Below are positions 56,533 through 64,000 of a DNA stretch of 64,000 nt, in pieces. Position 1 is the stretch's first letter, and each line of letters opens with the position of its first letter. A program made the translations under genes and the position numbers. The DNA lies in NCBI GenBank assembly GCA_030654695.1, contig JAURWY010000008.1:1-64000 (forward strand), written 5' to 3'. Under the pieces are notes generated by a model. The model saw only the letters and a list, made by a program, of their open reading frames with translations. It made no database searches and had not been told where the DNA came from. Source of the stretch: Polaromonas sp. Lineage in GTDB: Bacteria > Pseudomonadota > Gammaproteobacteria > Burkholderiales > Burkholderiaceae_C.

Positions 56533-57453
56533 ATGCCTATCAAAAAAGAGCTTCCATTAGCGCCAAGCTTGCCGTCCGTGCCATCGTTGCCAGATTTGGC
56601 CGCTGCTGTGGCCGGTGACGAGCCGCTGAATGTGGTCGCCGCCGATGCCACGCTGCCGGCCGCCGAACTCGCCGCCATCCTCGGCCAAACTACCGGCCGG
56701 ACCGCCTTGTCAGTCAACGTCAACAAAGTCGCGCTGCTGCGCAACACGCGGCAACTCGGCATTCCGAGCGTGTTACGCGCCGCCCATGTGTGTTTGATGG
56801 CGGGTGCTCGCGGCATTACCGTGCATCCGCGGCCAGACGAGCGCCACATCAAACGCCATGACGTCTACGAGTTGTCGGCCATGATGGCCGACTGGCCGGG
56901 CCGCGAGTTCAATATCGAAGGCAACCCGTTTCACAACCTGATGGAGTTTGTGCGCGAGTTGCGGCCGGATCAATGCACCTTTGTGCCTGACAGCGAAGAC
57001 CAGTCGACCAGCGACCACGGCTGGTCTTTCCCGGCCGACGCTGAGCGCCTGCGGCCGTTCATCGAAGAAGCCCATGCGCTGGGCGTGCGCGTCAGCCTGT
57101 TCATGGACCCGCTGCCGGAGGCGATGGCTGCCGTTCAAGAAGTCGGCGCTGACCGCGTGGAGTTCTACACCGAAACCTATGCGCGGGCCTGGCCTGGGCT
57201 GCACAAAAACGAAGCCTTGCGGCCCTTTGTCGAGGCTGCCCAAGCGGCTGCGCTGTGCGGTCTGGGCATCAACGCCGGCCACGATTTGAACCGCGACAAC
57301 CTGACCGAATTTTTGCGCGAAGTGCCGGGCGTGCTGGAAGTCTCTATTGGCCACGCCTTGATTGCCGACGCGCTGGAGCTGGGCTACACCGCCACCGTCA
57401 AAGACTACCTGCGCTGCATCGACGCAGCGTTCACCCCAGCCCGCGACGAATGA
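56533..57453 (+). CDS. pdxJ: Pyridoxine 5'-phosphate synthase
   Basis: Final ring-closing step of vitamin B6 synthesis (306 aa; E. coli 243). The TIM-barrel core includes [55 protein letters not shown] and [11 protein letters not shown]. The strand-1 site reads [13 protein letters not shown] where E. coli has VNIDHIATLRNAR, so the D-H pair is N-K. An N-terminal extension of about 60 residues precedes it. ATG 56533; ATGA overlap with acpS. Confidence 0.94.
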   Translation: MPIKKELPLAPSLPSVPSLPDLAAAVAGDEPLNVVAADATLPAAELAAILGQTTGRTALSVNVNKVALLRNTRQLGIPSVLRAAHVCLMAGARGITVHPRPDERHIKRHDVYELSAMMADWPGREFNIEGNPFHNLMEFVRELRPDQCTFVPDSEDQSTSDHGWSFPADAERLRPFIEEAHALGVRVSLFMDPLPEAMAAVQEVGADRVEFYTETYARAWPGLHKNEALRPFVEAAQAAALCGLGINAGHDLNRDNLTEFLREVPGVLEVSIGHALIADALELGYTATVKDYLRCIDAAFTPARDE

Positions 57454-57881
57454 TTTACGGGATTGGCACCGATATTTGTGATGTCCGGCGCATCCGCACC
57501 AGCCTTGAGCGTCACGGTGATCGCTTCGCGCTCAAGATACTGAGCGAGGCTGAATTTGCCACTTGGCAGCAGCGCAGTGCCCGCTGGCCTGAGCGCGGCA
57601 TGCGTTATTTGGCGACTCGCTTTTCGGCCAAAGAGGCTTTCAGCAAAGCCATCGGCATGGGCATGCGCATGCCGATGACTTGGCGCCATTGTGAGATTGC
57701 CAAAGCTGCTAGCGGCAAGCCCGACATCGTTTTGCACGGCGCGTTGAAAGTCTGGTTCGAGGCGCAGCGCCTGAGCGCGCACGTGACCGTGACCGACGAG
57801 ACCGACTATGCGGTGAGTTTCGTGGTGGTCGAGCAGGCGGACAAGCCAAGCAACACCGCTGCACCACCTTTCGCCGGCTAA
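57450..57881 (+). CDS. acpS: Holo-ACP synthase
   Basis: Transfers phosphopantetheine to AcpP Ser37 (143 aa). Mg-binding [12 protein letters not shown] at the start and [17 protein letters not shown]. Overlaps the pdxJ stop by four bases (ATGA). Confidence 0.96.
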   Translation: MIYGIGTDICDVRRIRTSLERHGDRFALKILSEAEFATWQQRSARWPERGMRYLATRFSAKEAFSKAIGMGMRMPMTWRHCEIAKAASGKPDIVLHGALKVWFEAQRLSAHVTVTDETDYAVSFVVVEQADKPSNTAAPPFAG

Positions 57882-57931
57882 ATTTTTTAGACGACTTTCA
57901 TCACTGAACCTTCATTCAAGAAAAGCCAAAC

Positions 57932-59029
57932 ATGACCTCTCACACCTCTGGCCAGCACGCGCCTCTCATCATTGACATTGCCGGCCTCACGTTGACGAAA
58001 ACGGATCGCCAGCGGCTCAAGCATCCGCTGACCGGCGGCGTTATTTTGTTCGCTCGCAACTGGGAAAACCGCCAGCAACTCACCGCTCTGTGTGCCGAGA
58101 TGAAGAAAGTTCGCCGCGACTTGTTGATCTGCGTCGACCATGAAGGCGGCCGAGTGCAGCGCTTCAAAACCGATGGCTTCACGCACCTGCCGCCCATGCG
58201 CGCCTTGGGCGAGATGTGGCTCAAAGACGGCAAGGATGCAGAAGGCGCAGGCGCCATGGCCGCTACCAATGCGGCCACGGCTTGCGGCTATGTGCTGGGC
58301 GCCGAACTGCGCGCTTGCGGCGTGGACTTCAGCTTCACGCCGGTGCTGGACTTGGACCACGGCGAAAGCGGTGTGATCGGCGACCGCGCTTTCAGCCGCG
58401 ACCCGCGCATCGTCGCTTTGCTCGCCAAGAGCCTGATGCACGGTCTGCTGCAGTCCGGCATGGGCAACTGCGGCAAGCATTTCCCCGGCCATGGCTTTGT
58501 CAAAGCCGACTCGCACACCGACATTCCGGTCGACCGCCGCAGCCTCAAAGCCATTTTGGCGGACGACGCTGCGCCTTACGACTGGCTCAACACCACGCTC
58601 ACCAGCGTCATGCCGGCGCATGTGATTTACCCCAAGGTGGACTCGCGTCCCGCTGGGTTTTCAGAGAAGTGGCTGGGCTTTATTTTGCGCGGCCAGCTCG
58701 GCTTTGGCGGCGCAGTGTTCAGCGACGACCTGAGCATGGCCGGTGCGCGTTTGATTGACGGCAAAGAAGTCAGCTACACCGAGGCCGCCGTAGCCGCCCT
58801 GAACGCCGGCTGCGACATGGTGTTGCTGTGCAACCAAAGCCTAGACGGCGGTGTGGCGGTCGACGAATTGCTCGACGGCATGACGCAAGCCCAACTCAAG
58901 GGCACCTGGGAACCGCTAGAGTCCAGCGAAGAGCGCCGCTTGGCTCTGCTCCCCACCAAACCAGCCGTGATGTGGGACGACTTGATGCTGGAGCCGGCCT
59001 ACATGCACGCGTTGGGCTTGGTGCCTTGA
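57932..59029 (+). CDS. nagZ: Beta-N-acetylhexosaminidase NagZ
   Basis: Cytoplasmic family-3 glycosidase of cell-wall recycling (365 aa). GGVILFARNWENRQQL, ICVDHEGGRVQRF, GNCGKHFPGHGFVKADSHTD with the catalytic His loop, and the Asp nucleophile in VFSDDLSMAGA. Last gene of the lepA-nagZ run; convergent with the hydrolase gene. Confidence 0.95.
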   Translation: MTSHTSGQHAPLIIDIAGLTLTKTDRQRLKHPLTGGVILFARNWENRQQLTALCAEMKKVRRDLLICVDHEGGRVQRFKTDGFTHLPPMRALGEMWLKDGKDAEGAGAMAATNAATACGYVLGAELRACGVDFSFTPVLDLDHGESGVIGDRAFSRDPRIVALLAKSLMHGLLQSGMGNCGKHFPGHGFVKADSHTDIPVDRRSLKAILADDAAPYDWLNTTLTSVMPAHVIYPKVDSRPAGFSEKWLGFILRGQLGFGGAVFSDDLSMAGARLIDGKEVSYTEAAVAALNAGCDMVLLCNQSLDGGVAVDELLDGMTQAQLKGTWEPLESSEERRLALLPTKPAVMWDDLMLEPAYMHALGLVP

Positions 59030-59060
59030 GAGCCTTGCCGGCTCACTGAGTCCCAGACCG

Positions 59061-60080
59061 CTACCGCGGCGGCGGCAGCGGCTCTCCCAGCGCACGCAGC
59101 CACAGCCAGTCCAAGCTGCGCGGAATGTCAAAGGCCACGGGAATTTGCTCAGGTTCGGCCAAGACCAGCAGCGGGCTGCGCCGCTCTGCCACGGCAAAAG
59201 TGAAAGAATAATTCGGTTCCTGCCCCATGCGCAGATCGGTCATCAGCAGTCGGCTGCCGCGCTCCTCCAGCTTGTAAAAGCCCTTGGTGAAAGCCATGAG
59301 GCGCTGCACGCCATCAATGTCCTGCAGCTCGGCGGCCAGCGCGTTACCACGCGGGAAGCGGTCAAACGCTATCGTCGGCTGCTTGTCGAGCAGCGAGTAA
59401 AAGCCTTCGTGGTAGTCATCTCCGGCCACTGCCACCACCCGCCACAACACGGTGTTGAACGGCGTCGGCGTCACCAGCAAGTGTTCCACCGCGATGCCTT
59501 GCTGCGACAGCGTTGCGCGAGCGATCTGCGTGACCTGCTGCTGCGCGGCAAACCCCCAAGCCAGATAAGCCGTGCTGACCAGCAGTCCGACGACATTGGC
59601 CTTTTGTCCGATGTGTCCCCGGTGCCCGCCGCGCGTCACCAGCACCCAGACCACGCCAACCAACAGCGGCAGCGTGTAGAACAAGTCAATGATGAAGACA
59701 CTGCCTACGCCAAACGGATAGTTAGAAAAAGGCAGCGCCAATTGCGTGCCGTAAACCGTCATGGCGTCGAGCAGTGTGTGCGTCAGCAGCACGAGCCAAA
59801 TCGCCAGCCACCAGCGCCGCAGCAAACCCCGTTCGCCATGCAGCCGCGCCACCACCGCCGCAAAAGGCAGAGAGAACAAGGTCAGCCAAAACAGCGCATG
59901 ACTTTCGGCGCGGTGCAGCACCATATTGCGGATGACGTCGCCTTGGTCGATCAGCACATCAAGATCGGGCAGCGTGCCTGCCACGGCGCCCCACAGCGCG
60001 GCTTTCCACACCGCCGTGCGGCGGCCCATCACGGCCACTGAAACAGCGGCACCCAACGCAAGTTGAGAGAGGGAATCCAT
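59061..60080 (-). CDS. YdjM-like membrane-bound metal-dependent hydrolase
   Basis: 339-aa inner-membrane protein of the YdjM/LexA-controlled hydrolase family. MDSLSQLALGAAVSVAVMGRR start, GTLPDLDVLID, HRAESHALFWLTLFS and LLTHTLLDAMTVYGTQ supply His/Asp metal-site residues among at least four hydrophobic segments; a soluble C-terminal half follows. Substrate unknown. Confidence 0.87.
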   Translation of the reverse strand: MDSLSQLALGAAVSVAVMGRRTAVWKAALWGAVAGTLPDLDVLIDQGDVIRNMVLHRAESHALFWLTLFSLPFAAVVARLHGERGLLRRWWLAIWLVLLTHTLLDAMTVYGTQLALPFSNYPFGVGSVFIIDLFYTLPLLVGVVWVLVTRGGHRGHIGQKANVVGLLVSTAYLAWGFAAQQQVTQIARATLSQQGIAVEHLLVTPTPFNTVLWRVVAVAGDDYHEGFYSLLDKQPTIAFDRFPRGNALAAELQDIDGVQRLMAFTKGFYKLEERGSRLLMTDLRMGQEPNYSFTFAVAERRSPLLVLAEPEQIPVAFDIPRSLDWLWLRALGEPLPPPR

Positions 60081-60138
60081 AGTTGGGGATTATCGTTGAG
60101 TGACCGCGGTCATCGACCGGTGCAGGGTGCTCGGAAAC

Positions 60139-60675
60139 TCAGCGCCCCGACCAATTCAATTTCCCCACCTCATCAAGATGCGTGAGGTACACACGCAGGT
60201 CGAATTCGTACTGGTGGTACTGCGGTTCCATGTAGGTGCAAAGCTTGTAGAACGCCTTGTCGTGCTCGCGTTCTTTGATGTGTGCGAGTTCGTGCACCGC
60301 GATCATTTTCAGGAACTCGGCGGGGCCTTCTTTGAACAGGGCGGCGACGCGGATTTCGCGCTTGGACTTGAGCTTGTTGCCCTGCACGCGTGAGATGGTG
60401 GTGTGCGTGCCGAGCGCATGAGCGATGACTTGCAGTTTGTTGTCAAAGATCACCCGAGACAGCGGATCTGAGTTGCGCAAAAAGCGGTTCTTCAGATCCA
60501 TCACGTAGTCATACAGCGCCTTGTCGGTGCGCACGCTGTGCGCTTCGGGATACTTCTTCAGCAGCACCGCACCGAGCTGACCTTTGGTGAGCAGCGCTTG
60601 CACTTGGTCGCGCAAGTTGTCGGGGTAGCCGAGCAGGTATTTCAATGACAGCCCGGCCGTCCCGACGGCGCTCAA
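60139..60675 (-). CDS. YgjP-like metallopeptidase-domain protein
   Basis: 178-aa protein with a zinc motif [16 protein letters not shown] (HExxH, with a third His downstream), as in the YgjP/WLM group. No signal peptide. Starts inside the lysS stop region (four-base overlap), so it is co-translated with lysS. Substrate unknown. Confidence 0.85.
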   Translation of the reverse strand: MSAVGTAGLSLKYLLGYPDNLRDQVQALLTKGQLGAVLLKKYPEAHSVRTDKALYDYVMDLKNRFLRNSDPLSRVIFDNKLQVIAHALGTHTTISRVQGNKLKSKREIRVAALFKEGPAEFLKMIAVHELAHIKEREHDKAFYKLCTYMEPQYHQYEFDLRVYLTHLDEVGKLNWSGR

Positions 60676-62231
60676 TTCTCGCGGCGCAGTGCCGGGAACA
60701 AGATGACGTCGCGGATGCTGGCGCTGTCTGTCAGCAGCATCATCAGGCGGTCAATGCCGATACCGCAGCCGCCGGTCGGTGGCATGCCGTATTCGAGTGC
60801 ACGCACAAAGTCGGCGTCGTAAAACATGGCTTCGTCGTCGCCGGAATCTTTGGCGTTGACCTGCGCATGAAAGCGTGCGGCTTGCTCTTGCGCGTCGTTG
60901 AGTTCGCTGAAGCCGTTGCCGAACTCGCGACCTGTGATGTAGAGCTCAAAGCGTTCGGTCACTTCAGGGCGTGCATCATTGGCGCGCGCCAAGGGCGAAA
61001 TTTCTGTCGGGTGTTCCATGATGAAGGTCGGCTGCCAGAGCTTGTCTTCAACCGTTTCTTCAAAGTACAAGACTTGCAAGCTGGCCAATGAGCGTGTCGA
61101 CAAGCGGTCTTTTTGCTCGGTGCAACCGAGCTTTTTGACGGCGTTGGTGAGCCAAGCAGCGTTGTCCACGTTGGTGCCTGCGTCGGTGTGTTTCAGGATG
61201 GCTTCGCGAATCGTCAGGCGTTCAAAAGGCTGACTCAAATCGACGGCTTTGCCGCCGTAGCTCAACTGCAAAGTGCCGCAAGATTTTTGGGCGGCGTCAC
61301 GGATCAGCGCTTCGGTGAAGGCCATCAGGTCGTTGTAGTTCCACCAGGCGGCGTAGAACTCCATCATGGTGAATTCGGGGTTGTGCCGAACGCTGATGCC
61401 TTCGTTGCGGTAGCTGCGGTTGATCTCAAAGACGCGCTCAAAACCGCCGACGATGAGGCGCTTCAGGTAGAGCTCGGGCGCGATGCGCAAAAACATTTCC
61501 TGGTCCAGCGCGTTGTGGTGCGTCTTGAAAGGCTTGGCGTTGGCGCCGCCCGGAATCGGGTGCAGCATCGGCGTTTCGACTTCTAGAAACTCATTGGCGA
61601 CCATGAACTCGCGCATGCTGCTGACGGCTTTGCTGCGGGCCACGAAGCGCTTGCGCGCGGCTTCGTCGGTGATCAGGTCGACATAACGCTGGCGGTATTT
61701 GACTTCTTGGTCTGCCACGCCGTGAAACTTGTCGGGCAGGGGGCGCAGGCTTTTGGTCACCAGTTTGAGGGCGGTGGCGTGGATCGACAACTCGCCGGTT
61801 TTGGTTTTGAACAGCGTGCCTTCAGCGGCCACGATGTCGCCCAAGTCCCAGTGTTTGAAGGCGCTGTGCAGTTCTTCGCCGACGCCTTCGTTGTTAATAT
61901 AGACCTGAATGCGACCGCCCGATGGGCCGAAGGAGGCGTCTTGCAGGGTTGCAAAACTGGCCTTGCCCATGACGCGCTTGAGCATCATCCGGCCGGCGAC
62001 GCTGACGCGGATGGCCTGCGGCTCTAGCTCTTCTTTGGTCTGGCTGTCGTATTGCGCAAACAGGGCTTCGGCCCGGTGTTTGGGTTTGACGTCATTAGGG
62101 AACGCCACGCCTGCTGCGCGTATGTGTTTTAACTTTTCACGGCGCTCGGCCATCAGCTGGTTGTCGTCGGGCGCGTGTGCGGATGCAGTCGCGTCAGCGG
62201 CAACGGAGGGCAGGGCGGTGGGTGTAGACAT
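60672..62231 (-). CDS. lysS: Lysyl-tRNA synthetase, class II
   Basis: Charges tRNA-Lys (519 aa). N-terminal OB anticodon-binding domain ([25 protein letters not shown]), class II motif 2 [23 protein letters not shown], motif 3 [16 protein letters not shown]. No PrfB precedes it here. Confidence 0.97.
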   Translation of the reverse strand: MSTPTALPSVAADATASAHAPDDNQLMAERREKLKHIRAAGVAFPNDVKPKHRAEALFAQYDSQTKEELEPQAIRVSVAGRMMLKRVMGKASFATLQDASFGPSGGRIQVYINNEGVGEELHSAFKHWDLGDIVAAEGTLFKTKTGELSIHATALKLVTKSLRPLPDKFHGVADQEVKYRQRYVDLITDEAARKRFVARSKAVSSMREFMVANEFLEVETPMLHPIPGGANAKPFKTHHNALDQEMFLRIAPELYLKRLIVGGFERVFEINRSYRNEGISVRHNPEFTMMEFYAAWWNYNDLMAFTEALIRDAAQKSCGTLQLSYGGKAVDLSQPFERLTIREAILKHTDAGTNVDNAAWLTNAVKKLGCTEQKDRLSTRSLASLQVLYFEETVEDKLWQPTFIMEHPTEISPLARANDARPEVTERFELYITGREFGNGFSELNDAQEQAARFHAQVNAKDSGDDEAMFYDADFVRALEYGMPPTGGCGIGIDRLMMLLTDSASIRDVILFPALRREN

Positions 62232-62282
62232 AGGGAAGCCGAAAGAGAGGGGTTCAGAAGAAAAAGAGGCGAGCCTCTGATT

Positions 62283-62954
62283 TTAAAAGGAGATATCGCT
62301 GCGGTCGAGGATGTCATTGACCAATTCGAGCCGCAGCAGCGGGTTGTCGAGCTCCATGAATTGTTGCTTCATCGCGACCGGGATCGGTAGCAATTCGCAC
62401 CAACGGTTGGCGACCCAGCCGCAGTCATCAAACTTGTAGGGCGTGAAGATCGGCATTTGATCAGCCGGTACTTCGCGTTCTTGCAGGGTCAGGATCAGCT
62501 TTTTCAGGGCATCGGCTGCTGGCTGCAGGTCCTCGGGAATCGCAACGAAGAGATCGTCGGGCAGCAATGTTACGTCGGCGACCCACAGGCCATGTTTGAG
62601 TTTTTCGCTGCGGCTGATCTTGAAGCGTTGCGTGCCGGTGCAGCGGACCACCATCAAGCCGGGTTGCGGTGTTGCAAAGTCGGTGATGGTGGCTAAGGTG
62701 CCCATGCTTTGGAAGGCTTCGTTGGCAAACGCCTCGCCCGAAGGTTCGGCATTCAGGCGCCTGACTTCAGTGCCTGCTGTCAGCGAGACCACACCAAACG
62801 CCGTGCCGTTCTTGTGGCACTTGCCGATCATGTCGAGGTAGCGCACCTCGAAAATTTGCAGCGGCAAGAAACCGCCCGGGTACAGCACTGTGCCCAGCGG
62901 AAACAGCGGCAGCGCTGTCAAGGGTCTCAAAGGCAGCGCGTCAGTCAACGGCAT
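62283..62954 (-). CDS. LON substrate-binding-domain protein
   Basis: 223-aa protein formed by the N-terminal (LAN) domain of Lon protease without ATPase or peptidase: [28 protein letters not shown]. Function unclear. ATG 62954 overlaps the end of accD by 14 bases; the frame is open further upstream inside accD, but homology begins here. Confidence 0.88.
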   Translation of the reverse strand: MPLTDALPLRPLTALPLFPLGTVLYPGGFLPLQIFEVRYLDMIGKCHKNGTAFGVVSLTAGTEVRRLNAEPSGEAFANEAFQSMGTLATITDFATPQPGLMVVRCTGTQRFKISRSEKLKHGLWVADVTLLPDDLFVAIPEDLQPAADALKKLILTLQEREVPADQMPIFTPYKFDDCGWVANRWCELLPIPVAMKQQFMELDNPLLRLELVNDILDRSDISF

Positions 62955-63813
62955 CGGCGGGTTGCTTTTGCAGCATGGCCAGCGTGCTCGCGATGGTTTT
63001 GCGCAAGTCTCGGCGGTCGCAAATAAAGTCGACCGCCCCTTTGGTCTGCAAAAACTCGGCACGCTGGAAACCGGCAGGCAGCGTCACCCGCACGGTGGAC
63101 TCGATCACGCGCGGGCCGGCAAAACCAATCAAAGCTTTGGGTTCGGCAATCACCACGTCGCCTAGAAAAGCGAAGCCGGCGCTGACGCCGCCCATGGTCG
63201 GGTCGGTCAACACGCTGATGTAAGGCAGGCCTTTTTTGGCTAGGCGTGTCAGCGATGCATTGGTTTTGGCCATCTGCATCAGGCTCAGCAAGCCTTCTTG
63301 CATGCGCGCGCCGCCAGTGGCGGTGAAGCAGATAAAAGGGACTTTTTGCTCGATGGCAGCATGCACGCCGCGCACAAAACGCTCACCCACCACGCTGCCC
63401 ATGCTGCCACCCATGAAGTCAAATTCAAAGCAGGCCACCACCACGCCGATGCTGTGGACCGCCCCACCCATGACGATCAGCGCATCGGTTTCGCCGGTGT
63501 TCTCTAACGCTTCTTTCAGGCGTTCCGGGTACTTGCGGCTATCCTTGAATTTCAGGGCATCCACCGGCAGCACTTCCTGGCCGAGTTCATAACGGCCTTC
63601 GGCGTCGAGAAAAGCGTCTAGCCGCGCCCGTGCGCTGATGCGGTGATGGTGGCTGCACTGCGGGCAAACGTTCTGGTTTTTCTCCAGGTCGTTCTTGTAC
63701 AGAACAGTTTCGCAACTCGGGCATTTGATCCACAACCCTTCAGGGACGCTGCGGCGTTCGGTCGGGTCAGTCGGCGTGATTTTCGGGGGAAGTAGTTTTT
63801 CTAGCCAGCTCAT
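62941..63813 (-). CDS. accD: Acetyl-CoA carboxylase carboxyltransferase subunit beta
   Basis: Beta half of the carboxyltransferase making malonyl-CoA (290 aa). Zinc finger C31-x2-C34 and C50-x2-C53, then the crotonase-like core with [20 protein letters not shown] and [22 protein letters not shown] just upstream of ATG 63813. Overlaps the LON-domain gene. Confidence 0.97.
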   Translation of the reverse strand: MSWLEKLLPPKITPTDPTERRSVPEGLWIKCPSCETVLYKNDLEKNQNVCPQCSHHHRISARARLDAFLDAEGRYELGQEVLPVDALKFKDSRKYPERLKEALENTGETDALIVMGGAVHSIGVVVACFEFDFMGGSMGSVVGERFVRGVHAAIEQKVPFICFTATGGARMQEGLLSLMQMAKTNASLTRLAKKGLPYISVLTDPTMGGVSAGFAFLGDVVIAEPKALIGFAGPRVIESTVRVTLPAGFQRAEFLQTKGAVDFICDRRDLRKTIASTLAMLQKQPADAVD

Positions 63814-63841
63814 GGGAGCTCCTTAATGCATGGGTTGACTT

Positions 63842-64000
63842 GTCATTTCGAGCGCATTCTCTGTCATCGCGAGCATAGTCTGTCATTGCGAGCGCAGCGC
63901 AGCAATCCATCTTCGAGGTGCGCAGTAATGGGCTGCTGCGTTGCGCTCGCAGTGACGAATCGAGTGGGCTGCTACGCTGCGTTCGGAGCAACGCTGTGCC
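63842..64000. repeat. REP-like palindromic repeats upstream of accD
   Basis: A unit starting GTCATTGCGAGCGCAGCGC (63882-63910) faces its inverted partner 63928-63956. Two shortened forward units start at 63842 and 63863, and a further degenerate inverted unit begins near 63965. No gene is visible in this end of the window. Confidence 0.75.

Noticed and set aside
63842..64000. CRISPR-like array
   Set aside because: Units are degenerate, alternate in orientation and have no constant spacers.

Overview
The window is a chromosomal segment of a betaproteobacterium, most likely a member of the Burkholderiales close to Comamonadaceae (Rhodoferax/Polaromonas-like). This is inferred from protein character and gene order: rne next to rluC; yceD-rpmF-plsX-fabHDG-acpP-fabF running straight into rpoE-rseA-rseB-mucD-lepA-lepB-rnc-era-recO-pdxJ-acpS-nagZ; a hemC-hemD-hemX-hemY block; and a GTG/TTG-tolerant, moderately GC-rich coding style. 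I see no rRNA, tRNA, insertion sequence, prophage, CRISPR array or integrase. The region is almost wholly housekeeping, with one accessory storage-polymer locus.

Layout. 1-1362 holds the N-terminal half of valS (minus strand), interrupted by an in-frame amber codon at the window edge. 1539-2534 is a Bug-type periplasmic binding protein. 2728-5243 is a three-gene redox cassette (rubredoxin-less rubrerythrin, HdrD/GlpC-like Fe-S protein, DUF3501). 5282-6436 is a protein with the fold signature of Bacillus spore-coat transglutaminase Tgl. 6484-15391 is the cyanophycin region: minus strand cphA' > cphA > acyltransferase, and divergently an ABC exporter-like protein plus DUF1854, followed by a Y-family polymerase. 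16637-24983 is a minus-strand run (queF, prolyl-4-hydroxylase-like, yaaA, lactate-dehydrogenase-like, argH, ppc). 25055-29365 is heme biosynthesis. 29380-30879 is a cardiolipin synthase; 31002-34139 is RNase E with an extremely Arg/Glu-rich tail. 34730-38006 is rluC, a HAD phosphatase, a Rieske protein and sppA. 38013-39442 is an RsmI-like methyltransferase and maf. 39469-45974 is yceD, rpmF and the fatty-acid cluster. 46018-50480 is the sigma-E envelope stress operon. 51016-59029 runs lepA to nagZ. 59061-63813 (minus) is a YdjM-like hydrolase, a YgjP-like peptidase, lysS, a LON-domain protein and accD.

How it works together. plsX/fab/acpP/accD/acpS feed membrane lipid synthesis. rpoE-rseA-rseB-mucD senses envelope damage. 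lepB, sppA, cls and nagZ act at the same envelope. ppc, argH and cphA/cphA' link anaplerotic aspartate/arginine supply to cyanophycin (multi-L-arginyl-poly-L-aspartate) storage.

Most interesting points: (1) the Tgl-like protein keeps the catalytic Cys but appears to lack the known partner residues; (2) cphA' has a destroyed Mur-ligase P-loop and no C-terminal domain, beside an intact cphA and a dedicated ABC/DUF1854 pair; (3) between mucD and lepA there is a sigma-E-like promoter closely resembling E. coli rpoH P3, bracketed by two intrinsic terminators and containing a phased cluster of DnaA-box-like sites, which makes a candidate stress-induced small RNA or lepA attenuator; (4) the in-frame stop in valS.
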